Notes: generated by a model from the sequence alone, not told the origin. Counted from the stretch's first letter, positions 29,060 to 38,002 are shown. The stretch is 64,000 nucleotides of DNA from an uncultured Dysosmobacter sp. (GCA_934565855.1 CAKTIO010000006.1:1-64000); one strand, 5' to 3'. Program-made: numbers and translations.

Positions 29060-29835
29060 GGTGTCGCCTCCATAACAGTATAGCAGGAACTCATCGTGTC
29101 CCGGGGCGCCACCGACAGCCGGACCTCGAATTCCAGAGGAGCCAGCGCCCGGGCGACGGCGTCCCGCGCCATGACGGGGGTGTTGTTTTCCCGGCTCAGA
29201 TGCGCCAGAATGATCTCCTGTGTTCCGCTCTGTGCGGCCTCTGCCGCGAAAGCCGCGGCGTCCTCATTGGACAGGTGTCCCTCGCCGCCCAGAATGCGCT
29301 GTTTCAAATAGGCGGGGTAGGGACCGCTACAAAGGGTCTCTACATCGTGGTTTGCCTCCAGCACCAGCAGAGGGACCCCCAGCAGCACGCTCCGGGCTTC
29401 CTCAGTGACATAGCCGGTGTCGGTCAGAACGCCGACGCCCTCCACGCGGTAGCCGCAGGAGCCGGGAGCGTCGTGAGAGGTGGGAAAGCAGGTGACCAGG
29501 CAGCGCCCCACGGTAAAGCTGCCGCCGGGAACCACCGGACACAGCAGGTCCTCTATGGCAGGCAGGCGGTAGCCAAGCTCCCGGGCGGCGCGCTGGCTGG
29601 AATAGACCGGGACCGGATGCTTTTTCAGCAGGTTGGGCAGTCCGGAAATATGGTCGGAGTGCGTATGGGTAATGAGAATGCCGGACAGGTCCGCCGGAGT
29701 CAGCCCCAGCTCCCGCAGGGATGTGACGATGCGGCGGCAGGAGATGCCCGCGTCCAGCAGCAGGTGGGTCCCGTTGTGGGAAATCAGCAGCGCGTTTCCA
29801 GAGGAGCCGCTGGCAAAGGTATGTACGGTGGTCAA
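29047..29835 (-). CDS. walJ: MBL-fold metallo-hydrolase, YycJ/WalJ type
   Basis: A 262-residue metallo-beta-lactamase-fold protein with ASGSSGNALLI at the start and the THTHSDHISG metal motif, typical of YycJ, which is linked to DNA mismatch repair and to the walRK operon in Bacillus and relatives. The start is TTG at 29835, with GAGGAA six bases upstream. Here murA separates it from the wal genes. Its substrate is a likely 5' DNA end, by analogy only. Confidence 0.9.
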   Translation of the reverse strand: MTTVHTFASGSSGNALLISHNGTHLLLDAGISCRRIVTSLRELGLTPADLSGILITHTHSDHISGLPNLLKKHPVPVYSSQRAARELGYRLPAIEDLLCPVVPGGSFTVGRCLVTCFPTSHDAPGSCGYRVEGVGVLTDTGYVTEEARSVLLGVPLLVLEANHDVETLCSGPYPAYLKQRILGGEGHLSNEDAAAFAAEAAQSGTQEIILAHLSRENNTPVMARDAVARALAPLEFEVRLSVAPRDTMSSCYTVMEATPCRK

Positions 29836-29946
29836 AAAAATTCCTCGCAGTAATATCAGAGTGAAACTGCGTCCACAATGGAGACTTCGGCAAAACGCCG
29901 TCCTCCCTCGCGGACGCAGAAAGATGATCAGGAAAGCAGATGCTGG

Positions 29947-31245
29947 TCAGCCAATGTGGGCTTCCAGCTCGTCATTGTCCCCCGGGACCTCCACCGCCTG
30001 GATGTCGGCGCCGATCTTGCGCAGCTTTTCCACAATATGCTCATAGCCGCGCTCAATATACTGTACGCCGCTGATCTCGGACTCGCCCTGGGCGGAAAGC
30101 GCCGCGATGACCAGTGCCGCGCCGGCGCGCAGGTCGCACGCCTGAATGGGCGCGCCGGTGAGATGGTCCACGCCTTCGATGACGGCGGTCTTATCGTCCA
30201 CCTGGATGGAAGCGCCCATGCGCTTCAGCTCGTCCACATAGCGGTAGCGGTTGTTCCACACGCTCTCTGTGACCAGAGAGGTTCCCTCCGCCAGAGACAG
30301 CACGGCAGTGATCTGCGGCTGCATGTCCGTGGGGAAGCCGGGGTAGGGAAGGGTCTTGACGTTGGTGCGCTGGGGACGGTGGGTCCGGCGGACCAGAAGG
30401 GTGTCTTCCTCTTCTTCCACATCAATGCCCATTTCCACCAGCTTGGCGGTGATGCAGTCCATGTGCTTGGGAATGATGTTTTTGATCAGCACCTGACCGC
30501 CGGTGGCGGCGACTGCCGCCATATAGGTGCCTGCCTCGATCTGGTCGGGAATGATGGCATAGGTGCCGCCGGACAGATGGCGCACGCCCTGAATTTTGAT
30601 GGTGTCCGTACCGGCGCCCCGGATGGAAGCGCCCATGGAGTTCAGGAAGTTTGCCAGATCGACGATGTGCGGCTCCTTGGCGGCGTTTTCAATGACGGTA
30701 TTCCCGTCCGCCAGAGCGGCGGCGATCATGATGTTCATGGTAGCGCCCACGGAAACCACGTCCAGATATACATTGGCGCCGTGCAGACGTCCGGATTCAG
30801 TGGAGGCGTGGATGAAGCCGCCCTCCACCACTACCTTTGCGCCCATAGCGGTGAAGCCCTTTACATGCTGGTCGATGGGGCGGACGCCAAAGTTGCAGCC
30901 GCCGGGCATGGCGACCTCCGCCTGGCCGAACCGGCCCAGCAGGGCGCCGGTCAGATAGTAGGAGGCGCGGATCCTGCGGGCAAGGTCATAGGGCGTCCGG
31001 GTGGAATGGATGCTCCGGCAGTCGATCTCCACCGTGTGGGGATTGATGCTGCGGACCTTTGCGCCCAGGCTTTCCAGGATCTTCAGGCAGAGTGTAACGT
31101 CGGAGATCTGGGGGATGTTCTCAATGCGGCAGACGCCGTCTACCAGTAAAGCGGCGGGGATGATGGCAACGGCTGCGTTTTTCGCGCCGCTGATCTCCAC
31201 TTCGCCAAACAGCGGTCTCCCGCCGTGAATCACATATTTTGTCAA
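29947..31245 (-). CDS. murA: UDP-N-acetylglucosamine 1-carboxyvinyltransferase
   Basis: A 432-residue enzyme for the first committed step of peptidoglycan synthesis, transferring enolpyruvate to UDP-GlcNAc; it is the fosfomycin target. The SGAKNAAV motif (Lys-Asn) and the catalytic loop MPGGCNFGVRP with its cysteine are intact, so it should be fosfomycin-sensitive in principle. The TTG at 31245 is chosen because GAGAGGG is seven bases upstream and the homologous start is TKYVIHGG; an ATG at 31314 lacks a ribosome site. It has its own promoter. Confidence 0.95.
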   Translation of the reverse strand: MTKYVIHGGRPLFGEVEISGAKNAAVAIIPAALLVDGVCRIENIPQISDVTLCLKILESLGAKVRSINPHTVEIDCRSIHSTRTPYDLARRIRASYYLTGALLGRFGQAEVAMPGGCNFGVRPIDQHVKGFTAMGAKVVVEGGFIHASTESGRLHGANVYLDVVSVGATMNIMIAAALADGNTVIENAAKEPHIVDLANFLNSMGASIRGAGTDTIKIQGVRHLSGGTYAIIPDQIEAGTYMAAVAATGGQVLIKNIIPKHMDCITAKLVEMGIDVEEEEDTLLVRRTHRPQRTNVKTLPYPGFPTDMQPQITAVLSLAEGTSLVTESVWNNRYRYVDELKRMGASIQVDDKTAVIEGVDHLTGAPIQACDLRAGAALVIAALSAQGESEISGVQYIERGYEHIVEKLRKIGADIQAVEVPGDNDELEAHIG

Positions 31246-31371
31246 AATGAAACCCTCTCTCAAAAGGTCGTATTTTTCAATCCTATAAGCTCTCTCTGTC
31301 TCCAGTGTTCCCATGAGGATTCCGCGTCATACCTGCGGAAAAGGAATGGCAACAGATTTTCATACAATTTT

Positions 31372-31400
31372 AGCTTACCATAACAATTTGTAAAATGCAA
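31372..31400 (-). promoter_or_regulatory. Promoter of murA
   Basis: TTGCAT (complement 31395-31400) and TAAGCT (complement 31372-31377) are 17 bases apart on the minus strand. It separates murA transcription from the wal genes, whose only visible stop before it is a weak four-base-pair hairpin with T-run near 31420-31437. Confidence 0.55.
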
Positions 31401-31462
31401 TTCCTTCTTCCAACAGAATGTAAAAAAACGGAGAGCGTCCGCAGAAGAAAAAACAGCGGGTT

Positions 31463-32269
31463 TCAGCGGCGGGATACCGCGCCGGTAAGGCAGTTGACGC
31501 TGTAAACGCCCGTGTCCGTGGCGATGTCCCAGGAGGGGGACAGCGACATGGGGACCGCCGTGGAGCTTTGCAGCTCATAGCAGAGGGAAAGTCCCTGCAC
31601 GGCGGAAAAGACCGTGCCGCCGCTCCGGGCTTCCAGAAGGCGGGTGAGGGCGGTGGCGGCGGTCAGAACGGCGGTGTCTCCGGTCTCCTGTGCGGAGTAG
31701 GTGTCCGGCAGGTGATAGCCGTTGACGGAGACGAGGCAGTGGTCCTCTATGCGGAATTCCACTGTGGCGTTGGAGACCGGATACCCCTCGTAATACTGCA
31801 CGGCGGTGGCGGTGCCGCTGCCGTTTTCCAGAGAGAAGGTCAGCTCCCGGTAGCCGAAGAGACGGCAGAATTTTCTGCAAAGGTCCTGGGGGTCCTCCTC
31901 TGACAGATGCCCGGAGACCGTAAAAACGCCGTTGGCGCGGAAAACGCCCTGTCCGGTCTGGCTGGAAAAGGACAGCAGCCCGCCGCCCTCGTCGGTCTCC
32001 TGCGCGCTGCCGCCCAGCAGAAAGTCAGCGATCCCCTGATCGGCGCTGGCATCGCGGACCAGCACCCGGGCGGATGGCGGCGTGTCGCTGGGGATCTGGT
32101 CCAGCTCCAGAGACACATCCGACGAAGCGAACAGCTGCGTCAGCTCCTGCGCGGTGTATTTTCTGGAGCGCTGCGCCTCCGCGGCGCGGACCAGAAGAAT
32201 GCCCGCCAGACAGGCGTTCAGCAGCAGGAGAATCAGAATGATGATGTTTTTCAGACGGGAACGTTCCAT
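31463..32269 (-). CDS. YycI-like membrane-anchored protein
   Basis: A 268-residue protein with one N-terminal membrane helix (about 8-26) and an extracytoplasmic domain with repeated beta segments such as YYEGYPVSNATVEFRI and CLVSVNGYHLPD, which match the YycH/YycI fold. YycI restrains WalK in Bacillus. Identity is by context and layout: it follows walR, walK and the YycH-like gene. ATG 32269 is chosen because the membrane helix follows directly. Confidence 0.75.
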   Translation of the reverse strand: MERSRLKNIIILILLLLNACLAGILLVRAAEAQRSRKYTAQELTQLFASSDVSLELDQIPSDTPPSARVLVRDASADQGIADFLLGGSAQETDEGGGLLSFSSQTGQGVFRANGVFTVSGHLSEEDPQDLCRKFCRLFGYRELTFSLENGSGTATAVQYYEGYPVSNATVEFRIEDHCLVSVNGYHLPDTYSAQETGDTAVLTAATALTRLLEARSGGTVFSAVQGLSLCYELQSSTAVPMSLSPSWDIATDTGVYSVNCLTGAVSRR

Positions 32270-32309
32270 GAACCACAGTACCTTTCTGAAGCGGTTTTCA
32301 GCGGCGGGC

Positions 32310-33581
32310 TTACCCGGCGATCCATCCGGCGGAAAGCTCTGTGCCGCCGCTGTCCAGATAGCAGATCTGCAGCTGCTTTCCCGTGTAGCGCCGGGCAATG
32401 GCAAGCGCCTGCGTCAGGGGAAGGATCAAAGAAGGGGAGGTGCTCTGCCGGTACTGCCGCATGGTGAAGGTGAAGGAGAGAACGGAGCTGCCCTGCAGGG
32501 TGATCTCCGCGGCGGGAGCGCCGCCCCGCTGCAAGATCAGCAGTCCCCCGGACTGGTAGGCGAAGGACAGCGTTCTGACGCCGTTTTCCTCCCGTACCTG
32601 CTGAAGGTACAGCCCGGCGTCGCCGGGGGTGGACAGGGCGCCCAGAAAGCTGCTGCATCCCAGAACGGCTTCCTTCAGGGAGGGGGCGGGATTGGAGCAG
32701 ACCTTCAGCAGCTCCGGCGCGTTTCCGCAGTCATATTCCAGGGTGTTGTCAGTGCGGATGCGGAGCGTCCGGTCCCCCTCCATAACGACCTCTGTACCGT
32801 TGGATTCCGTATAGCGGGAATTGGTCCTTGGGTTGAAGCCCAGGGCGGTCAGCAGCGTGTCCGTGCTGTCCACGGCGCTGCCGGCGGAGAGGACCGGATA
32901 GCTCTCCTGATCTCCCGTCAGCAGAAGTGAATAGGGGGAGAGGGAAATGCCCTGTCCCAGGTCAAAAACGAAAGAGGCGTTTCCCAGCGGATAGCTGTTG
33001 CAGACCTCCTGCAGCTGCGCGGAGGAGACCTTGGTGGAAGCGCGGGTATAGGCGTCTCCATCACTGCAATAGAGAAGGACCTTTCCGTCTTCCTCTGCCA
33101 GAACGATGCGCTGGGCGAAGGCGGAGACGGAGATCTCCGCGCCCACATACCCGGCGAGAACGGAGAGGGGAAGGGAAGAGCAGAAGTCATAATACACGGA
33201 CGGCTGGGAGAGCGCGTGCTGGAAGTCCGCCTCCGTACAGGCGGTGGCTGTATTCTCCGCCGAACCCAGCGCCTCCCGCAGCAGGCTGCCCAGCTGGGAG
33301 AATTCCTCGTCTGACGTGGTAGTGCTGAGACTGCCGTAGCGTCCGTAAACGCCGCTGACGGCAATGCGGACCGGAGCGGTCAGCGCGGTCAGCTCGCTGG
33401 AAGCCAGCGTGGGCGCGGCGGCGGTGCCGCCGGAGGAAAACCACCGGGAAAACAGCCGGTTTTGGTGGTCAAACACGGATTGAGACTGCAAAAACATCAG
33501 CAGGGCGGAGACGGAGAGCAGGACGATCAGCAGATTTTGCAGCAGGTTTTTCCTCTGCTTTTTCTCATGCTCCTTGTCCAT
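32310..33581 (-). CDS. YycH-like membrane-anchored protein
   Basis: A 423-residue protein with a charged N-terminus, one membrane helix (about 13-32, LLIVLLSVSALLMFLQSQ) and a large extracytoplasmic part rich in Ser and Thr. The position immediately after walK fits YycH, which modulates WalK activity with YycI. Sequence divergence from Bacillus YycH is large, so this rests on synteny and layout. GGAGGG precedes the ATG. Confidence 0.72.
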   Translation of the reverse strand: MDKEHEKKQRKNLLQNLLIVLLSVSALLMFLQSQSVFDHQNRLFSRWFSSGGTAAAPTLASSELTALTAPVRIAVSGVYGRYGSLSTTTSDEEFSQLGSLLREALGSAENTATACTEADFQHALSQPSVYYDFCSSLPLSVLAGYVGAEISVSAFAQRIVLAEEDGKVLLYCSDGDAYTRASTKVSSAQLQEVCNSYPLGNASFVFDLGQGISLSPYSLLLTGDQESYPVLSAGSAVDSTDTLLTALGFNPRTNSRYTESNGTEVVMEGDRTLRIRTDNTLEYDCGNAPELLKVCSNPAPSLKEAVLGCSSFLGALSTPGDAGLYLQQVREENGVRTLSFAYQSGGLLILQRGGAPAAEITLQGSSVLSFTFTMRQYRQSTSPSLILPLTQALAIARRYTGKQLQICYLDSGGTELSAGWIAG

Positions 33582-33614
33582 GAAGGACCCTCCTTTCCCG
33601 CATTGTGTTGTTGG

Positions 33615-35390
33615 TCATGTTCCCGGCTGGCTGATGGGCAGCTCCAGCCGGACGGTGGTGCCGGGACCCTGATGGGGGACCAGAGAGATGGAGCCGTGGT
33701 GCCGGTCCACGATCTCCTTGGCGATGGACAGCCCCAGTCCGGTGCCTCCGGATTCTCTGGAACGCGCCTTGTCCACCCGGTAGAACCGGTCAAAGATCCG
33801 TTTCTGGTCCTTTTCCGGAATACCGATGCCGTCGTCGCAGACCTCCACCCACACGGAGTCCTCCTTCGTTCCGGCAGTGACCTGGATGTGTCCGCCATCC
33901 GGCGTGTATTTGATGGCGTTGCCCAGAATGTTCATCAGTACCTGTTCCAGCCGGGAGCGGTCGCCCACGATCAGGGGAATGTCCGACACCGCCTGGAAGG
34001 TGAGGGTGTGTCTCCGTCGCTTTGCCTCCAGCGCGTTGGCGCGGCAGACGCTTTCCACCGCGTCCCGGAAGTCGAAGCGGGAGAGGATCATTTCCGCGCG
34101 CCCGGCATCCAGCCGGGAAAGCGTCAGAAGGTCCTGCACGATATGCGCCATGCGGTCCGTTTCCTTGATGATGATGTCCAGGAAGCTGTTGGCAGTCTCC
34201 TGGGGGATGTCTCCATCGGCGTCCCGCAGGGTCTCCGCGTAGCTGCGGACGTTGGTCAGCGGGGTGCGCAGCTCATGGGACACATTGGCGACGAATTCCT
34301 TCCGGCGCTCCTCGTTGCGGTGCTGCTCCGTTACGTCGTGCAGAACGATGAGGATGCCGCCCCGCTCCTGATCGGAGAAGGGGGCGAGATACAGCTCCAG
34401 CGTCCGGTCCTCCACCGCAAGCTCGCCCACGGCGTAGTTGGGGCGCTGCAGGGCAAGCATCTGTTCAAAGGGATAGACCTGGCGGAAGATGGCGTCATAG
34501 GTGATCTCGCTGCTGTCGCTGCGGTGCAGCATGGAGAGGGCTGCGGGATTGCAGTGGATCAGCTGCTGGTCGTGTCCAAAGGCGACCACGCCGTCCGTCA
34601 TGTGCAGGAACAGGGTGTCCAGCTTGTTGCGCTCGTTCTCCATAGCGGCAAGGGTCTCCTGCAAAACGCCAGCCATTTCGTTGAAGGTGCCGGTCAGCAC
34701 GCCGATCTCATCCGTGGATTCCACGGGAAGCTGGCTGTCAAAGTCTCCGGCTGCCACCCGCTCCGCACCGGAGGTCAGCTTTTCAATGGGTCCCACCATT
34801 GCCTTGGACAGCAGGAAGGAGAGCAGCAGGGAGATTAGCAGACCCACCAAAAGCGCCTGCATGATGATCAGGAACAGCTGGGAGTTCAGCTCGGAAACCG
34901 TGTCCCGGTTGTCCAGAATGTACGCGATGTAGAGAAGCGAACCGTCTGACGGGTCCGCAATGGGGATGGCGGCATCCATGTAGTCGGAGGTGATGCTGCT
35001 GGTCTCGCCCACGGAGCCGTTCATGGCGCTGAGCAGGTTGGCGGTGGATTCCAGATGCGCGCCGCCGTCCGCGTCCGAGCCGGAGAGATAGCCGCCGCCG
35101 GCGTCCAGAACATAGTAGTTGCGGGTGCGGTAGTCAATGCCCAGATAGGCGGCGTTGGCGCTGAGGATGCTCTCCACTCGTTCCGCGCCGTCCGGCTGGG
35201 CGGCTTCTTTGCAGAGGGTGGCGTAAAAGCCGGCGTTTCCTGTGCCGAATACATCCTCCACCTGCTGGTAGAACATATCAATATAGAAATTGGAGACGCT
35301 GGTGGTCAAAAACGCGCCGATGACCGCCATCAGCGAGGTGATCAGCAGCAGAAGGATCATGGTCAGCTTCATGTGCAGGCTGCGGAACAA
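33615..35390 (-). CDS. walK: WalK-type sensor histidine kinase
   Basis: A 591-residue sensor. It has two membrane helices (about 10-30 and 172-195) flanking an extracytoplasmic region of ~140 residues, a HAMP domain (to about 250), a PAS region (about 260-350), the phosphoacceptor motif VSHELRTPLTN (His372), the N box LMNILGNAIKYTPDGGH and the G1/F/G2 boxes DDGIGIPEKDQKRIFDRFYR and SGGTGLGLS. It phosphorylates WalR and controls cell-wall turnover in Firmicutes. The start is TTG, with GAGG eight bases upstream. The gene is 40 bases after walR. Confidence 0.93.
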   Translation of the reverse strand: MFRSLHMKLTMILLLLITSLMAVIGAFLTTSVSNFYIDMFYQQVEDVFGTGNAGFYATLCKEAAQPDGAERVESILSANAAYLGIDYRTRNYYVLDAGGGYLSGSDADGGAHLESTANLLSAMNGSVGETSSITSDYMDAAIPIADPSDGSLLYIAYILDNRDTVSELNSQLFLIIMQALLVGLLISLLLSFLLSKAMVGPIEKLTSGAERVAAGDFDSQLPVESTDEIGVLTGTFNEMAGVLQETLAAMENERNKLDTLFLHMTDGVVAFGHDQQLIHCNPAALSMLHRSDSSEITYDAIFRQVYPFEQMLALQRPNYAVGELAVEDRTLELYLAPFSDQERGGILIVLHDVTEQHRNEERRKEFVANVSHELRTPLTNVRSYAETLRDADGDIPQETANSFLDIIIKETDRMAHIVQDLLTLSRLDAGRAEMILSRFDFRDAVESVCRANALEAKRRRHTLTFQAVSDIPLIVGDRSRLEQVLMNILGNAIKYTPDGGHIQVTAGTKEDSVWVEVCDDGIGIPEKDQKRIFDRFYRVDKARSRESGGTGLGLSIAKEIVDRHHGSISLVPHQGPGTTVRLELPISQPGT

Positions 35391-35430
35391 GAAGGTCGCC
35401 TCTTTTCTGCAAGGATTTTAGCTGGGAAGG

Positions 35431-36144
35431 TCAGCTTACATGAAAATAGTAGCCCACGCCGCGGCGGGTGAGGATGTAGGCGGGATTGGCGGGGTCCACC
35501 TCAATTTTTTCCCGCAGGCGCCGCACGGTCACATCCACGGTCCGGGCGTCGTCGCCCACATAGCCGTAGTTCCAGACCTGCTCCATCAGGTCCACCCGGG
35601 AGTATACCTTGTCGGGATGGCTGGCGAGAAAGGTCAGCAGCTCGTATTCCCGCTGGGTCAGGTCGATGGCTTTCCCGCTGCGAAAGACCTGATGGCTGTC
35701 CGTGTTGATGGAAAGGTTTCCGGAGACCGGCATGGCGGACTCCGAGGCGCTGGCGGCAGCCTGGGCAGACATGGCGGTGCGGCGGATGTTGGCGCCCACC
35801 CGGGCGATCAGCTCCCGCATGGAAAAGGGCTTGGTGATGTAATCGTCCGCGCCGATCTCCAGTCCTAACACCTTGTCGGCTTCCTCCTCCCGGGCGGTGA
35901 GGATGATGACGGGAACGTTGTTGCCCTGAGCGCGCAGCGTTTTGCAGACGTCAAAGCCGATCATCTTGGGCAGCATGACGTCCAGCAGGATCAGGTCCGG
36001 ATTTTCTGTAATGGCTTTGCGCAGCCCCTCCTCCCCGTCATACGCCTCCAGGGTGTCATATCCGGCGCGCCGCAGGTTGAAGCACAGAATGTCCACGATA
36101 TTTTTCTCGTCCTCTACAATGAGGACCTTTTTCTTTGTTTCCAT
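35431..36144 (-). CDS. walR: WalR-type response regulator
   Basis: A 238-residue OmpR/PhoB-family regulator. The receiver domain has VEDEKNIVDIL (acidic pocket), LILLDVMLPKMIGFDVC (phosphoacceptor Asp) and Lys near KPFSMREL; the C-terminal winged helix ends RRLREKIEVDPANPAYILTRRGVGYYFHVS. It pairs with WalK downstream. ATG 36144 with GGGAGG upstream is chosen over an earlier in-frame codon. It should bind TGTAA-type direct repeats in front of wall-hydrolase genes. Confidence 0.95.
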   Translation of the reverse strand: METKKKVLIVEDEKNIVDILCFNLRRAGYDTLEAYDGEEGLRKAITENPDLILLDVMLPKMIGFDVCKTLRAQGNNVPVIILTAREEEADKVLGLEIGADDYITKPFSMRELIARVGANIRRTAMSAQAAASASESAMPVSGNLSINTDSHQVFRSGKAIDLTQREYELLTFLASHPDKVYSRVDLMEQVWNYGYVGDDARTVDVTVRRLREKIEVDPANPAYILTRRGVGYYFHVS

Positions 36145-36184
36145 TCGGAAACCTCCCAATCAAATGGTTGCCGCCTGCCGGTGC

Positions 36185-36733
36185 TCAGAGGTTCAGCAGC
36201 AGCTTTGCCTTCAGCACGGCGGCAATGGTTTTTGCGTCCTCGATCCCGCCGTTGAGACAGCGGTGGACCATTTCATCAAAGGGAATGCGCTCCTGGATCA
36301 GGAACTCGTCCTCATCCGGATGGGTCTGCCCCATGTGCAGTCCTCTGGCAAGGAACAGGTGCAGGACCTCGCCGAAGCAGCCCGGAGAGGGGAGCAGCCG
36401 TCCCATGGGAATGAACTCGTCCGGTACCGCGCCGGTCTCCTCCATCAGCTCTCGCAGCGCGCCTGCCATGGGGTCCTCGCCGGGTTCCAGCTTTCCCGCC
36501 GGGATCTCCAGCAGGGGTCTGGCGAAAACATAGCGGTATTGGGTCACGGTCAGCACGTTGTTGCGGTCATCCAGCGCCAGAACGGCAACGCCGGGGCAGT
36601 GGTCCGCAACCTCCCGGGAGGAGGTTTTTCCGTTGGGCAGTGCTACCTGGTCCACATGGACCTGTAGAATACGTCCCTGGTAAATATCTTCTCTGGAAAT
36701 GCTTTTTTCAGTCAGCTCCATCGGTTCGTTCAT
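36185..36733 (-). CDS. Nudix hydrolase, ADP-ribose pyrophosphatase-like
   Basis: A 182-residue enzyme. The Nudix box GKLEPGEDPMAGALRELMEETG holds the metal-binding glutamates, and the LPSPGCFGEVLHLFLARGL segment after it is typical of ADP-ribose pyrophosphatases (NudF). It probably clears ADP-ribose to AMP and ribose-5-phosphate. It sits 40 bases upstream of walR and may be transcribed with it from the promoter at 36782-36810. ATG 36733 is chosen on homology and the GTGAGGTG ribosome site. Confidence 0.9.
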   Translation of the reverse strand: MNEPMELTEKSISREDIYQGRILQVHVDQVALPNGKTSSREVADHCPGVAVLALDDRNNVLTVTQYRYVFARPLLEIPAGKLEPGEDPMAGALRELMEETGAVPDEFIPMGRLLPSPGCFGEVLHLFLARGLHMGQTHPDEDEFLIQERIPFDEMVHRCLNGGIEDAKTIAAVLKAKLLLNL

Positions 36734-36781
36734 AGGAGGACACCTCACAATGATATAAGTGGTGATCAAATAATCACACAA

Positions 36782-36810
36782 ATTATAGCATAGGCAAATG
36801 GAATTGCCAA
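36782..36810 (-). promoter_or_regulatory. Promoter of the Nudix/wal transcription unit
   Basis: TTGGCA and TATAAT on the minus strand (complements 36805-36810 and 36782-36787) are 17 bases apart. GGCAA-N6-TTGCC (36793-36808) overlaps the -35, and a second dyad GTGAT-N6-ATCAC (about 36763-36778) lies in the leader. Both could be operators. Confidence 0.6.
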
Positions 36811-36822
36811 TGTTTGTTTTCC

Positions 36823-36851
36823 TTGAAGTATGGGGAAAATCATGCTATGAT
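36823..36851 (+). promoter_or_regulatory. Promoter of smpB
   Basis: TTGAAG (36823-36828) and TATGAT (36846-36851) are 17 bases apart, divergent from the Nudix promoter with only 12 bases between them. Confidence 0.55.
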
Positions 36852-36875
36852 AAGATCATCATCCAAAGGGAAGAG

Positions 36876-37343
36876 GTGAGTCCCACGGAGAAAAAAGGAA
36901 TCAAAATCGCGGCGCAGAACCGAAAGGCGTGGCACGACTACTTTGTAGAGGAAAAGTATGAAGCGGGGATCGAGCTGTTCGGCACGGAGGTCAAATCCAT
37001 CCGTGCGGGAACGCTGAACTTGAAGGATGCGTGGTGTTCCATCAAGGACGGTGAGATCTTTGTCAACGGAATGCATATTTCCCCCTATGAAAAGGGAAAT
37101 ATTTTCAACCGGGACCCGCTGCGGGTCCGGCGCCTGCTGATGCACCGCCGGGAGATCGCCAAGCTGTATGCGCTGGTGAAGCAGGACGGATACGCGCTGG
37201 TGCCTCTGTCCGTGTATTTCAAAAACGCCAGGGTCAAGTTGGAGATCGGTCTGTGCAAGGGCAAAAAGAATTACGACAAGCGTGAGAGCATTGCAAAGCG
37301 GGACGCACAGCGGGAAATGAGCCGCGCGATGAAGGTGCGCTGA
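36876..37343 (+). CDS. smpB: SsrA-binding protein SmpB
   Basis: A 155-residue OB-fold protein that binds tmRNA and brings it to stalled ribosomes. It has the AQNRKAWHDYFVEEKYEAGI start, GTEVKSIRAGTLNLKDAW, and the C-terminal GKKNYDKRESIAKRDAQREMSRAMK tail split here only by writing, which enters the empty mRNA channel. The GTG at 36876 has AAAGGG five bases upstream and gives the normal SmpB length. tmRNA lies 720 bases downstream on the same strand with one gene between them. Confidence 0.96.
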   Translation: MSPTEKKGIKIAAQNRKAWHDYFVEEKYEAGIELFGTEVKSIRAGTLNLKDAWCSIKDGEIFVNGMHISPYEKGNIFNRDPLRVRRLLMHRREIAKLYALVKQDGYALVPLSVYFKNARVKLEIGLCKGKKNYDKRESIAKRDAQREMSRAMKVR

Positions 37344-37395
37344 CCGCTTGAAATAAATTCCCGTGCGGAACAGGAAAAAGAAAGGAATTCCGAAT

Positions 37396-37935
37396 ATGTC
37401 TGAAATGAAAAATCCATTGGTCACCATTGAACTGGAAAACGGAAAGGTCATGAAGGGCGAACTGTATCCGGAGAAGGCGCCCAACACGGTGGCAAACTTC
37501 ATCTCCCTTGCCAACGGCAAGTTCTATGACGGGCTGATCTTCCACCGCGTCATTCCCGGCTTCATGATCCAGGGCGGCTGCTCGCTGGGAACCGGGACCG
37601 GCGGCCCCGGCTACTCCATCGGCGGCGAGTTTTCCCGCAATGGCTTCCGCCAGAACGATCTGAAGCACACGCTGGGTGTGCTGTCCATGGCGCGTGCCAT
37701 GCACCCGGATTCCGCCGGCAGCCAGTTCTTCATTATGGTGGCGCCCGCGCCGCACCTGGACGGCGATTATGCCGCTTTTGGCAAGATCCTGGAGGGCGTG
37801 GAAGAAGCCGTGGCAGTGTCCGAGGTCGCCACGGACTGGAACGACAAGCCCAAGACTCCGGTGGTCATCAAGTCTATCCGCGTGGACACCCAGGGCGTGG
37901 ATTATCCGGAGCCGAAGAAGCTGACGGAGCGGTAA
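37396..37935 (+). CDS. Cyclophilin-type peptidyl-prolyl isomerase
   Basis: A 179-residue cytoplasmic cyclophilin with no signal peptide. Core motifs are GLIFHRVIPGFMIQGG (catalytic Arg), HTLGVLSMARAMHPDSAGSQFFIM and LDGDYAAFGKILEG, all in order. It catalyses proline cis-trans isomerisation in folding. ATG 37396 has AAAGGA about ten bases upstream. It is between smpB and tmRNA, and may share the smpB promoter. Confidence 0.95.
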   Translation: MSEMKNPLVTIELENGKVMKGELYPEKAPNTVANFISLANGKFYDGLIFHRVIPGFMIQGGCSLGTGTGGPGYSIGGEFSRNGFRQNDLKHTLGVLSMARAMHPDSAGSQFFIMVAPAPHLDGDYAAFGKILEGVEEAVAVSEVATDWNDKPKTPVVIKSIRVDTQGVDYPEPKKLTER

Positions 37936-37958
37936 TCAGAATCAACGCTGGAAAGTAA

Positions 37959-38002
37959 CAGAATTGTAACACACTCCGGCAGCGGGGTGTGTTACAATTC
38001 TG
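37959..38002 (+). terminator. Long hairpin between the cyclophilin gene and tmRNA, no T-run
   Basis: A 19-bp arm CAGAATTGTAACACACTCC pairs with GGGGTGTGTTACAATTCTG with one G-U pair, over a six-base loop. There is no T-run, so it may act as a terminator with a factor, protect the 3' end of the smpB-cyclophilin mRNA, or be an operator for the tmRNA promoter downstream. Confidence 0.5.
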
